The notes below the pieces were generated by a model. It had not been told where the DNA came from, made no database searches, and saw only the letters and a program-made list of their open reading frames with translations. DNA of 64,000 nt from Argopecten irradians. Taxonomy: Eukaryota; Mollusca; Bivalvia; Pectinida; Pectinidae. Position 1 is the stretch's first letter; each line of letters begins with the position of its first letter. Position numbers and translations under genes: made by a program. Positions 25,501-40,500 of the stretch are shown here, piece by piece. Where the stretch lies: the NCBI RefSeq assembly GCF_041381155.1, contig NC_091145.1, positions 42,125,697-42,189,696 on the forward strand. Reading direction: 5' to 3'.

Positions 25501-28500
25501 CCTGTACAAATATATTAGCAGTAGGTGCTACCTTTCCCTCAACGATGGAGAAGAAAATCGCCATAAGTCTGTCAATAGGGAAGTGTTTAGGACCCAACAT
25601 GTGGTTACTGGTCTGAAACAGTCAACAATATCAGATTATTCTATCACAAGGATTTTATTACCGAGTTCAAGGTTACTAAAGGCAATGTGACAGGTCTCTT
25701 GTGCCTCTTGGTAATCCAAAAGTTGCTTGAAATATCAGTATACTATAATTCTATTGTTTCACTACTGTAGGTATTTAAATGTTTTACTAGGAACATTCAG
25801 CCAATCAACAACACTTGTATTATCAGTATATAACACTTACCAGCTGTAATCAGACTAATTTGTTTAGGATTGGTCAATACTCACAGGTCCTCGTACTGAT
25901 ACTTCAAAATATCAACATGATTTTCAAGTGGAAAATACAAATATTAAGTAGCACTAATTATGACTTTCCTCCTTAGACCAGGGAAAGCGTTTCTAACTTC
26001 ATTAATTTTAAGAGACTCCTTGGGTTTCTAGTGCTCGTTTGCCTCGGTTTTCACAAGGAAAATATTTTTATCTCTCAGAAGTCAAACAGATAGACTTTGT
26101 TACATTGACGAAATTTTACCTGAATGATGGTCAAGGTCATTCATTTCTATAAAATCTATAGCCCCCAAATCCAACATAATAAAGTCTCAAATATAAGGTC
26201 TAAATCTGATGAAAAGGTTATTTACAGGTATTTAACTTTATCCCATTGGTCTGATCAAATGGTAAAATTTATAAATTTAAACAAATTTTTAATTTATCTG
26301 CCCCAACAATCATACATCCAATCCCTAGTTTAGTTATGATTTTATTTGAAATAAACAATTAAAGTCATATCAGGACATAAAGGAAATTGTATATATAATA
26401 AGTGTATTGGGGAGACTGCTGTATTTATACATGGTGTGCCTTCATGTGATAAGTGTGTTTGGGAGACTGCTGTATTTATACACGGTGTGCCTTCATGTGA
26501 TAAGTGTGTTTGGGAGACTGCTGTATTTATACACGGTGTGCCTTTATGTGATAAGTGTATTTTGGAGACTGCTGTATTTATACACGGTGTGCCTTCATGT
26601 GATAAGTGTATTGGGGAGACTGTATTGGGGAGACTGTTGTATTTATACACAGTGGGAGACTGCTGTATTTATACACGGTGTGCCTTATGTGATAAGATTG
26701 TTTGGGAGACTGCTGTATTTATACACGGTGTGCCTTTATGTGATAAGTGTGTTTGGGAGACTGCTGTATTTATACACGGTGTGCCTTTATGTGATAAGTG
26801 TGTTTGGGAGACTGCTGTATTTATACACACGGTGTGCCTTTATGTGATAAGTGTGTTTTGGAGACTGCTGTATTTATACACGTGTGCCTTTATGTGATAA
26901 GTGTTTTGGAGACTGCTTATATACACGGTGCCTTATTGATAGTGTTTGGAACTGCTGTATTATACACGGTGTGCCTTCATGTGATAAGTGTATTGGGAGA
27001 CTGTTGTATTTTACACAGTGTGCCTTCATGTGATAAGTGTGTTTGGGAGACTGCTGTATTTATACACGTGTGCCTTCATGTGATAAGTGTATTGGGGAGA
27101 CTGTTGCATTTATACACGGTGTGCCTTTATGTGATAAGTGTGTTTGGGAGACTGCTGTATTTATACACGGTGTGCCTTTATGTGATAAGTGTATTGGGGA
27201 GACTGTTGTATTTATACAAGTGTGCCTTTATGAAAGAGTGTGTTTGGGAGACTGCTGTATTTATACACAGTGTGCCTTCATGTGATAAGTGTGTTTGGGA
27301 GACTGTTGTATTTATACACGGTGTGCCTTTATGTGATAAGTATTTTTGGGGATGTGTTTTATACTGTGTGCTTATTTAGTTTTTTGGGAGACTGCTGTAT
27401 TTATACACGGTGTGCCTTTATGTGATAAGTGTGTTTGGGAGACTGCTGTATTTATACACGGTGTGCCTTTATGTGATAAGTGTGTTTGGGAGACTGCTGT
27501 ATTTATACACGGTGTGCCTTCATGTGATAAGTGTGTTTGGGAGACTGCTGTATTTATACACGGTGTGCCTTCATGTGATAAGTGTGTTTGGGAGACGTTT
27601 GTTTGCTGTATTTATACACGGTGTGCCTTTATGTGATAAGTTTGTTTGGGAGACTGCTGTATTTATACACGCTGTGCCATTATGTGATAAGTGTATTTTG
27701 GAGACTGCTGTATTTATACACGGTGTGCCTTCATGTGATAAGTGTATTGGGGAGACTGCTGTATTTATACACGGTGTGCCTTCATGTGATAAGTGTGTTT
27801 GGGAGACTGCTGTATTTATACACGGTGTGCCTTCATGTGATAAGTGTGTTTGGGAGACTGCTGTATTTATACACGGTGTGCCTTTATGTGATAAGTGTAT
27901 TGGGGAGACTGTTGCATTTATACACGGTGTGCCTTTATGTGATAAGTGTATTGGGGAGACTGCTGTATTTATACACGGTGTGCCTTCATGTGATAAGTGT
28001 GTTTGGGAGACTGCTGTATTTATACACGGTGTGCCTTCATGTGATAAGTGTGTTTGGGAGACTGCTGTATTTATACACGGTGTGCCTTTATGTGATAAGT
28101 GTGTTTGGGAGACTGCTGTATTTATACACGGTGTGCCTTTATGTGATGTGTATTTTGGAGACTGCTTATTTATCACTGTGTGCCTTTATGTGATAAGTGT
28201 ATTTTGGAGACTGCTGTATTTATACACAGTGTGCCTTCATGTGATAAGTGTATTGGGGAGACTGCAATATTTTTTACAACTATTTAAAAGAAAATGGTGA
28301 CACAGGAAGAACAGATAATATCCTTTTAGCTAGATGTGCCAATATTTTAGCTTTATTTTGATTCAGATGGACTAGAAGGTATACTATATAATACAGTAGT
28401 GGTGAGGTTTGTGTACTTACCCTCTCATGTTTCTTAATAAATTTGGCTCTCCTGTCAACTTTACCAGAGTTCTGAAAGTAAAAAGCTTTCAATATATTGA

Positions 28501-31500
28501 CTGCTTGTATAAATAAAAGCATTTAAAAACGTAACAAGATTGTTCATGTCAATGTGCAAGCTTGTTGAAGGACCCAGACACATCCTACCTGGGGTATACA
28601 TATCAGATAAACTAGTCCTCCAATAATACTCTTAGTCTCTTATGATATTTAGATACTGTTGACATTATATTTTACAGAATGTATCTTTACACATTAATAC
28701 CATTGCCATGTGGATACTGTGATAATGATAATATAAAGTAAATCTTTACATTTTAATATTATTGATTTATAAAGAATTTTTATGTAAGTTACAATGTAGA
28801 TCAATTTTAATCATTGTGATCCTGCTTGTTGGTCGTGATAAATATGTTAGAGAGCAGAAACAATGAACATATTGCCAATTAACAACATAGAACCCAGATC
28901 CTAGCATTATAAAGATATTCCAAAATAGTGTTATGTAGCCTGACACATGTTGTAATTGCTAATACATCTGAAAGGTTGTAAATTGTGTGAAGATCGCTTC
29001 TGTACTTTCTGAGAAACAGCGATAACAAATTTCAATGATGAAATCAAAGATGGCAGCCGGTTGGTCATCTTGTTGACCAATCAGTCCAAAATGCAATATG
29101 CACAACAAGGACCCTAGGGAAACATACATATGCAATTTGAGACAGATCCCTTCAGAACTTTCTGAGAAATAGCGGTAACAAACTTTAACTATCAAAATTC
29201 AAGATGGCGGCCGATCGGCCATCTTGTTTGTGGATCAGTCTCAAAATGCAATATGCGCAACTAGGGTTCTAGGGGAACCTACCTATGATCGGTCGGACCC
29301 AAAATGCAATATGCACCACTAGGGCCTTAGGAGAACTTGTATGTGAAATTTGGGCTAAAAACTACAATTTTACCCAAATAAGGCAAATAGCCTTATACAT
29401 ATTATAATTACTAATACAACCCAAAGGCTGTAAAGTGTGTGTAGTTTTCTGATCAAACTCTCTCACTAAAATCTACAAACCTACCCTGGCAAAAAACCTG
29501 CGATCAGTCTTGGCTGGATTGTAGGAAGCCAGGTAAGCTGCGATCAACAGATACTTGGAATAGTATGGAAGTTCTACATGGTTTCTTGATGACAAACCTA
29601 CAAATGATAAATAGTTAGAACAGTTTGTAACACAGCCTGTACCTCAATATCAAAGTACGATGTGACACAAGATTACAAGTAATACTGTAACACATGCTTA
29701 TAGTGAGGCACCATATACATAATTATACATTTCAGATCTACGCAAATTATAATAGAGAATCTTAACATTTCTTTGTTTCACTAAGATGCCTTGAACATAT
29801 TATTCATTTCATTATTATGATTCTGAAGAATTTTTTTTCTCTTGAGAAAAAATTCCATTATTATAGTTCTGAAGGATTTGTTTTCTTTTGAGAAACAAGA
29901 GGCCCAGAGGGCCTGTATCGCTCACCTGGTTTGTAATGCCAAGTAATGTTCTGAATACAGGTTCATTGTTTCTTTTCTGAAGGAATTTTAATATTTACCT
30001 TTAATTCCCCTATTAAGCCCTGCCCCTCCTGCCCGAAGCGGGTCAGGGGCAAAATTTATACAAGTTCTGTTCCCCTTCTCCCAAGGATGTTTGTGGCCAA
30101 ATTTGGTTACAATCCATGCAAAACTCTAGGACAAGTAGCAATTCATAGGATTAACCACTATTTCTCCTATTGGGCCCCACCCCTCTCATCCCTGGGGGGT
30201 CAGAGCCAAAATTTATACAAGTTCTGTTCACCTTCCCCCAAGGATGTTTTTGACCAAATTTGGTTACAATCCATGCAGAACTCTAGGACAAGTAGTGATT
30301 TATAGAATTACCTCTTTTCCCCAATTGGGCCCCGCCTCTCCTGCCCCCGGGGGGTCAGAGCCAAAATTTATACAAGTTCTGTTCCCCTTCCCCCAAAAAT
30401 GTTATTGGCCAAATTTGGTTACAATCCATGCAGAACTCTGGGACAAGTAGCAATTTATAGAATTTACCTCTATTTTCCCTATTGGGCCCCGCCCCTCTTG
30501 TCTCTTTGGGGTCAGAGCCAAAATTTATACAAGTTCTGTTCACCTTCCCCCAAGGATGTTTGTGGCCAAATTTGGTTACAATCCATGCAGAACTCTAGGA
30601 CAAGTAGCGATTTAAAGGATTTACCTCTATTTCCCCTATTGGGCCCTGCCTCTCCTGCCCCCAGGGAGGTCAGAGCCAAAATTTATACAAGTTCTGTTCC
30701 CCTTCCCCCAAGGATGTTATTGGCCAAATTTGGTTACATACCATGCAGAACTCTAGGACAAGTAGCAATTTATAGGATTTACCTCTATTTCCCCTATTGG
30801 GCCCTGCCCCTCCTGCCCCTAGGGAGTCAGAGCCAAAATTTATACAAGTTCTGTTCCCCTTCGCCCAAGGATGTTTGTGGCCAAATTTGGTTACATACCA
30901 TGCAGAACTCTAGGACAAGTAGCGATTTATAGGATTTACCTCTATTTCCACTATTGGGCCCCGCCCCTCCTGCCCCCGGGGATCAGAGCCAAAATTTATA
31001 CAAGTTCTGTTCCCCTTCCCCCCAAGGATGTTTGTGGCCAAATTTGGTTACAATCCACGCAGAACTCTAGGACAAGTAGCGATTTAAAGGATTTACCTCT
31101 ATTTCCCCTATTGGGCCCCACCCCTCCTGCCTCTGGGGGTCAGAGCCAAAATTTATACAAGTTCTGTTCCCCTTCTCCCAAGGATGTTTGTGGCCAAATT
31201 TGGTTACAATCCATGCAAAACTATAGGACAAGTAGCAATTCATAGGATTAACCACTATTTCTCCTATTGGGCCCCACCCCTCTCATCCCTGGGGGGTCAG
31301 AGCCAAAATTTATACAAGTTCTGTTCACCTTCCCCCAAGGATGTTTTTGACCAAATTTGGTTACAATCCATGCAGAACTCTAGGACAAGTAGTGATTTAT
31401 AGAATTACCTCTTTTCCCCAATTGGGCCCCGCCTCTCCTGCCCCCGGGGGGTCAGAGCCAAAATTTATACAAGTTCTGTTCCCCTTCCCCCAAAAATGTT

Positions 31501-34500
31501 ATTGGCCAAATTTGGTTACAATCCATGCAGAACTCTGGGACAAGTAGCGATTTATAGAATTTACCTCTATTTGCCCTATTGGGCCCCGCCCCTCTTGTCT
31601 CTGTGGGGTCAGAGCCAAAATTTATACAAGTTCTGTTCACCTTCCCCCAAGGATGTTTGTGGCCAAATTTGGTTACAATCCATGCAGAACTCTAGGACAA
31701 GTAGCAATTTAAAGGATTTACCTCTATTTCCCCTATTGGGCCCTGCCTCTCCTGCCCCCAGGGAAGTCAGAGCCAAAATTTATACAAGTTCTGTTCCCCT
31801 TCCCCCAAGGATGTTATTGGCCAAATTTGGTTACAATCCATGCAGAACTCTAGGACAAGTAGCAATTTATAGGATTTACCTCTATTTCCCCTATTGGGCC
31901 CTGCCCCTCCTGCCCCCAGGGAGTCAGAGCCAAAATTTATACAAGTTCTGTTCCCCTTCCCCCAAGGATGTTTGTGGCCAAATTTGGTTACATTCCATGC
32001 AGAACTCTAGGACAAGTAGCGATTTATAGGATTTACCTCTATTTCTCCTATTGGGCCCCACCCCTCTCATCCCTGGGGGGTCAGAGCCAAAATTTATACA
32101 AGTTCTGTTCACCTGCCCCCAAGGATGTTTTTGACCAAATTTCGTTACAATCCATGCAGAACTCTAGGACAAGTAGTGATTTATAGAATCACCTCTTTTC
32201 CCATATTGGGCCCCGCCTCTCCTGCCCCCGGGGGGTCAGAGCCAAAATTTATACAAGTTCTGTTCACCTTCCCCCAAGGATGTTTGTGGCCAAATTTGGT
32301 TACAATCCACGCAGAACTCTAGGACAAGTAGCGATTTAAAGGATTTACCTCTATTTCCCCTATTGGGCCCCGCCCCTCCTGCCCCCAGGGAGGTCAGAGC
32401 CAAAATTTATACAAGTTCTGTTCCCTTCCCCCAAGGATGTTTGTGGCCAAATTTGGTTACAATCCATGCAGAACTCTATGACTAGTAGCGATTTAAAGGA
32501 TTTACCTCTATTTCCCCTATTGGGCCCCACCCCTCCTTCCTCTGGGGGTCAGAGCCAAAATTTATACAAGTTCTGTTCCCCTTCCCCCAAGGATGTTTGT
32601 GGCCAAATTTGGTTACAATCCATGCAGAACTCTAGGACAAGTAGCGATTTATAGGATTTACCTCTATTTCCCCTATTGGGCCCCGCCCCTCCTGCCCCGG
32701 GGGTCAGAGCCAAAATTTATACAAGTTCTGTTCCCCTTCCCCAAAGGATGTTTGTGGTCAAATTTGGTTACAATCCATGCAGAACTCTATGACTAGTAGC
32801 GATTTAAAGGATTTACCTCTATTTCCCCTATTTGGCCCCGCCCCTCCCGTCGCGGGGGGTCAGAGCCAAAATTTGTACAAGTTCTGTTCTCCTTTCCCCA
32901 AGGATGTTTGTGGCCAAACTTGGTTACATTCCATGCAGAACTCTAGGACAAGTAGCGATTTATAGGATTTACCTCTATTTCCCCTATTGGGCCCCGCCCC
33001 TCCTGCCCCCGGGGGGGTCAGAGCCAAAATTTATACAATTTCTGTTCTTCTTCCCCAAAGGGTGTTTGTGGCCAAATTTGGTTACAATCCATGCAGAACT
33101 CTATGACTAGTAGCGATTTAAAGGATTTACCTCTATTTCCCCTATTGGGCCCCGCCCCTCCTGCCCCCGGGGGGTCAGAGCCAAAATTTATACAAGTTCT
33201 GTTCCCCTTCCCCCAAGGATGTTATTGGCCAAATTTGGTTACAATCCATGCAGAACTCTATGACTAGTAGCGATTTAAAGTATTTAAGGACAGACGGACG
33301 GACGGACGGATGGACGGACGGACGAAGGACGCCGCGCCATGACATAAGCTCACCGGCCCTTTGGGCCAGGTGAGCTAAAAAAAATATCTCTGTCAATCTG
33401 TTGCCAAGTGTGTAACAAGTCAGCATGAGTTATCTCCCTTCCATCTAAGATGCAGATTCCACAGTACAGGTACATATAAAATGACCAGTCAGGGCTACTA
33501 CTTAAAACAACTTTCTTTCGTAGATACTTAATATCTCGATTTCTGTTTCAAAACATGTTCGCAAAGAATAAGTTTTGCAGATTTAAAATTAAATAGAAAT
33601 ATCTTTGAATTTAATTTGGTAACAATTGTGGAATATATCAAATTGCAGAGAGAAACTTTCGTAAATTTATTTTGATCGAAAAATTCGCGAAAATAGATTG
33701 CAATCGGTAGAAAATAGGTTACAGTATCCTGATTAATAATATATGATTGACTATTACTTACAAAAACTTAAAAATATTTCATTCTAAAGAGAAAATGTTT
33801 GCGTTAAAATACGAATATCTAGTTTGGAAAATCAATGTTGACCTTTAGTTAACTATGAAATGAACAATCTTGGGTAAATAAATATTGTCAAGAAATCAAC
33901 TGCACAATCATACTTTTAGTTATTAATAAATTGTATGTTCAAATGTGAAATGGTGGTTTGGAGTAGACGTCTGAGGTTTTCTGTTATATCCAACATCATA
34001 ACAATGTATGAAACTTGGTACATATTAAATGTTGCAGATAAACTTAAACTAAAATAATTTTGATACCTTTACGATGCTCAATGCTGATGTTTTATCTCCA
34101 ACATGTTCCATTGTAAACTAGAATCTCGAAATCATACCAACGATAGGTTATTTAAATAGAAAATTTAAACTTCACTTAGTCAAAATCCTGATCAAAATGG
34201 CAACTCCGAACTTTCTCAGTATTAATTAGTGCAAATTAGTAACATTATGTATGTGATAAACTAGAGAATTATTTTTAATTAAAGGATTAATAATACCTTG
34301 TACAGATGGGGTCTGTCCTAATTCTGTGTCCTGTTGTGCTTTCTCCCACTGAGAGCTGAGAATCAGAAAGTAACACATACTGTATCATCCCCGCAAAAAC
34401 TAGAACACCGACATGTCAGAAAGGGCCCTCCTCAATGAGCCTTACGATTAGAAAATGACTGATGACAGTATAGTATGAGAGATCCTAGAGGGATCTTGGC

Positions 34501-37500
34501 ACCTACCGAAGAATGATCTATGTCTGACAATGGAAAAAGGGATCTTTTCGCTGTTTTTTAAAGCTTTAAATATCAAAATCTAGTGGCTGCCTGTTGACCA
34601 TCATGTTGATAGATTGTTCCCAAAATGCAATATGCACAACTTAATAGGGTCCTAGGGGAATTCTACCTATGAACTTTGAGACAGATCCCGTCACTGAGAA
34701 ACAGAGGTAACAATTTTCAACTACCAAAATCCAAGATGTCTGCCTGTCAGCCATTATGTTAATTGATTGGTCCCGAAATGAATATGAACAACAAGGGCAC
34801 TTGGGGAACCTACATATGAAATTAAAGACAGATGATTCCCTCTGTTACGTTGTGAGAAATAGTAGTAACAATTTTCAACTATCAATATCCAATATGGCTG
34901 CCATTCGGCCATTTTGTTGACTGATCAAGTACAAAATGCAATATGCGTAACTAGGGTTTTAAGGGAATCTACCTATGAAATCTGAGACAAATACCTTCAG
35001 CACTTTCTGAAAAATAGCGGTAAAAAAACTTCAACTATCAAATTCCAAGATGGCTGTCTTGTTGATCGTTCTAGGGCCCCAGGGAAACCTATAGATGGAA
35101 TTTTAGACAAATCCCTTCATTAATTTCGGAGAAATACCGGTATAATGATATCTGACCGATTAGTCCCAAAATGCAATATACGCAACAAGGGTCTTAGGGC
35201 CCTAAACCTACATATAAAATTTGGGAAAGATCCCTTCAGTACTTTCTAAGAAATCGCAGTAACAATCTTTTAACTATCAAAAATCCAAGATGGCAGCGTG
35301 GCGGCCATATTGTTGATGAATCGGTCTCAAAATACAGACAGACAACCTGATTACTATAAGGCACCCACATCTCGATGTGGGGCCCTAATAACAGGCTATA
35401 CGATGTTGAGACATGGACACTTATGTCTTAGTAATTTCTACTTTTCCATTCCATTTCAATGATTATGAAAATGAAAGACAGATTTGAGCAAAACTTCTAT
35501 CACAAAAGAAGACAACAACATTTTGAACACTAGTTAGTTATAGATGACAGTATAGATTCTGATGCTGATACATACCTAGACACTTCTGTTACACTAGTTA
35601 GTTATAGATGACAATATAGATTCTGATGCTGATACATACCTAGACACTTCTGTTACACTAGTTAGTTATACGTGACAATATAGATTCTGATGCTGATACA
35701 TACCTAGACACTTCTGTTACACTAGTTAGTTATACGTGACAATATAGATTCTGATGCTGATACATACCTAGACACTTCTGTTACACTAGTTAGTTATACG
35801 TGACAATATAGATTCTGATGCTGATACATACCTAGACACTTCTGTTACACTAGTTAGTTATACGTGACAATATAGATTCTGATGCTGATACATACCTAGA
35901 CACTTCTGTTACACTAGTTAGTTATACGTGACAATATAGATTCTGATGCTGATACATACCTAGACACTTCTGTTACACTAGTTAGTTATACGTGACAATA
36001 TAGATTCTGATGCTGATACATACCTAGACACTTCTGTTACACTAGTTAGTTATACGTGACAATATAGATTCTGATGCTGATACATACCTAGACACTTCTG
36101 TTACACTAGTTAGTTATACGTGACAATATAGATTCTGATGTTGATACATACCTAGACACTTCTGTTACACTAGTTAGTTATACGTGACAATATAGATTCT
36201 GATGTTGATACATACCTAGACACTTCTGTTACACTAGTTAGTTATACGTGACAATATAGATTCTGATGCTGATACATACCTAGACACTTCTGTTACACTA
36301 GTTAGTTATACGTGACAATATAGATTCTGATGTTGATACATACCTAGACACTTCTGTTACACTAGTTAGTTATACGTGACAATATAGATTCTGATGTTGA
36401 TAACATACCTAGACACTTCTGTTACACTAGTTAGTTATACGTGACAATATAGATTCTGATGTTGATACATACCTAGACACTTCTGTTACACTAGTTAGTT
36501 ATACGTGACAATATAGATTCTGATGTTGATACATACCTAGACACTTCTGTTACACTAGTTAGTTATACGTGACAATATAGATTCTGATGTTGATACATAC
36601 CTAGACACTTCTGTTACACTAGTTAGTTATACGTGACAATATAGATTCTGATGTTGATACATACCTAGACACTTCTGTTACACTAGTTAGTTATACGTGA
36701 CAATATAGATTCTGATGTTGATACATACCTAGACACTTCTGTTACACTAGTTAGTTATACGTGACAATATAGATTCTGATGTTGATACATACCTAGACAC
36801 TTCTGTTACACTAGTTAGTTATACGTGACAATATAGATTCTGATGCTGATACATACCTAGACACTTCTGTTACACTAGTTAGTTATACGTGACAATATAG
36901 ATTCTGATGCTGATACATACCTAGACACTTCTGTTACACTAGTTAGTTATACGTGAACATATGATGATGTGACTGACCTTCTGTAATGATTGACTGAGTG
37001 ACATACCTAGACACTTCTGTTACACTAGTTAGTTATACGTGAACTGTAATATAGACTTCTGATAGTTAGTATACATATTCTATGTGATACACTAGACACT
37101 TCTGTTACACTAGTTAGTTATACGTGACAATATAGATTCTGATGTTGATACATACCTAGACACTTCTGTTACACTAGTTAGTTATATACAGATTCTGATG
37201 CTGATACATACCTAGACACTTCTGTTACACTAGTTAGTTATACGTGACAATATAGATTCTGATGCTGATACATACCTAGACACTTCTGTTACACTAGTTA
37301 GTTATACGTGACAATATAGATTCTGATGTTGATACATACCTAGACACTTCTGTTACACTAGTTAGTTATACGTGACAATATAGATTCTGATGCTGATATA
37401 TATACATACCTAGACACTTCCCGTAGGTACACTGTTTGTAGTGCCTTTTTCAGATGGGGTTCTATATTTTTCCATAACTTGCGTGAGTCAGAGGCTTCTG

Positions 37501-40500
37501 CTGTAAAGTTTAGATAGACATGCTACATTATTAAAACTTTTCCACACCCCTTTCTATAACCAGGTAATAGACATCAGAGAGGGATCTGTGTGCCACCATG
37601 AGACGAAAAAGAAATTCATATTAAGTCTGTTCGCAATCTTGTTTTCAGATCGGTCCAAAAATACAATAAACATAACTAAACGCAAAGACAAAACTGCATA
37701 TGGAATTTTTCTGAGATAAAGCAATAACAAACTTCAAGTGCTAAAGTCCAAGATGATTGCAGTATTATTTGGTATTTGGATTATCAGTTAGTTTGACCTA
37801 ATTACAGTGTTAATGTTAACTGTGTTACTTATCGATACTTTTACCTGTTTGTTATGTTAATGCAACCTCGTGGTGAACCACACAAGCTAAATAATATGCC
37901 CGAAGTTGAAGCAGTCTTGTTCGTTCTGTGTCACATGAAAGCAGATAAAGGTCACTAAACACAGCAATGGCTACCTCTCAGCCATTTTGTGCTTTTAATA
38001 CACAAAACAAGGCACTATGGGGGACCTCCACATGGAATTTCAAAGATACCTTCAGTACTAGTGCTTTCTAAGTAAAACTGATAACAAACTCTGTCAAAAT
38101 CAAACATGGCTGCTCTTCGGCCATCTTCTTTTCAGATTGGTCCCAAAAAGCAATGTGCATAAAAAGGCAACAAGTGAAACTATCAAATTTGAAACAGATC
38201 CCTTCATTAATCTCTGAGCTATAGTGATCACAAACTTAATTTTAATTCATTAATCACTAAGCTATAATGATAACAAAGTTAACTTTAATTCATTAATCTC
38301 TAAGCTATAGTGATAACAAAGTTAACTTTAATTCCTTAATCACAAAGCTATAGTGATAACAAAGTTAACTTTAATTCATTAATCACTAAGCTATAGTGAT
38401 AACAAAGTTAACTTTAATTCCTTAATCACAAAGCTATAGTGATAACAAAGTTAACTTTAATTCCTTAATCACAAAGCTATAGTGATAACAAAGTTAACTT
38501 TAATTCCTTAATCACAAAGCTATAGTGATAACAAAGTTAACTTTAATTCCTTAATCACAAAGCTATAGTGATAACAAAGTTAACTTTAATTCCTTAATCA
38601 CAAAGCTATAGTGATAACAAAGTTAACTTTAATTCCTTAATCACAAAGCTATAGTGAAAACAAAGTTAACTTTAATTCCTTAATCACAAAGCTATAGTGA
38701 TAACAAAGTTAACTTTAATTCCTTAATCACAAAGCTATAGTGATAACAAAGTTAACTTTAATTCATTAATCACAAAGCTATAGTGATAACAAACTTAACT
38801 TTAATTTATTAATCTCTAAGCTATAGTGATAACAAACTTAACTTTAATTTATTAATCTCTAAGCTATAATAACAAAGCTATAGTGAATAACAAAGTTAAC
38901 TTTAATTCCTTAATCACAAAGCTATAGTGATAACAAAGTTAACTTTAATTCATTAATCACAAAGCTATAGTGATAACAAACTTAACTTTAATTTATTAAT
39001 CTCTAAGCTATAGTGATAACAAACTTAACTTTAATTTATTAATCTCTAAGCTATAGTGATAACAAAGTTAACTGTAATTCATTAATCTCTGAGCTATAGT
39101 GATAACAAAGTTAACTTTGATTTATTATTCACTGAGCTATAGTGATAACAAAGTTAACTTTAATTCATTATTCACTGAGCTATAGTGATAACAAAGTTAA
39201 CTTTGATTTATTATTCACTGAGCTATAGTGATAACAAAGTTAACTTTAATTGTCAAAATCCATGGTGGCTGCCTCGATCAGCGCCCAAAATGCAATATGC
39301 GTTACTATGCACTGAGGGGAACCTAAATAGGAAATTTTTATGTTGTAATTGGTTGAACAGAAAAGTTTATTGGTTGAACAGAAAAGTTTATCACAGATTG
39401 GAATTACCAACTGAGAATTTTATGTATCTGTTCGACCAAAATTATTTGTTGTTCCAGGTATGAGCATTTGTGGGAGGGAGGTTAAAAATAAAGCAATAGA
39501 TAAATATTAAATACTCTACATTTTGTATGTATACTGACCTTCTCCTGTTTTGATTGGCTGACAGTATTGGTCATAGTTAAGTCCAGCCTATTATACAAAA
39601 GAAAAAAATGAATATGTACACTAGCAGATAAATATATAATGTCACAATGAATGAAATTGTATACTGATATTGCAGTTAACATGCCAACATATCTGATCAG
39701 GTAAATATGTACAGGAGATAAATATAGAATGTCAAAACAAATTATATTATACTGATATTGTAGTTAACATCCCAACATATCTGATCAGGTAAATATGTAC
39801 AGGAGATAAATATAGAATGTCAAAATAAATTTAATTATACTGATATTGTAGTTAATATCCAAACATATCTGATCAGGTAAATATGTACAGGAGATAAATA
39901 TAGAATGTCAAAATAAATTAAATTATACTGATATTGTAGTTAACATCCCAACATATCTGATCAGGTAAATATGTACAGGAGATAAACATAGAATGTCAAA
40001 ATAAATTAAATTATACTGATATTGTAGTTAACATCCCAACATATCTGATCAGGTAAATATGTACAGGAGATAAACATAGAATGTCAAAATAAATTAAATT
40101 AAATTGTAGTTAACATCCAACATATCTGATCAGGTAAATATTACAGGAGATAAATATAGAATGTCTTATACTGATATTGTAGTTAATATCCCAAACATAT
40201 CTGATCAGGTAAATATGTACAGGAGATAAATATAGAATGTCAAAATAAATTTAATTATACTGATATTGTAGTTAATATCCAAACATATCTGATCAGGTAA
40301 ATATGTACAGGAGATAAATATAGAATGTCAAAATAAATTAAATTATACTGATATTGTAGTTAATATCCAAACATATCTGATCAGGTAAATATGTACAGGA
40401 GATAAATATAGAATGTCAAAATAAATTTAATTATACTGATATTGTAGTTAATATCCAAACATATCTGATCAGGTAAATATGTACAGGAGATAAATATAGA

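Noticed and set aside
26342..28300. Overlapping open frames of 100-296 residues with 17-residue repeats
   Set aside because: Three frames on one strand and one on the other are open at once over a 51-bp array, which is not expected for a gene.
29893..33426. Proline-rich frames such as [17 protein letters not shown]
   Set aside because: They come from the 157-bp core repeats of a non-autonomous element, and shift frame between units.
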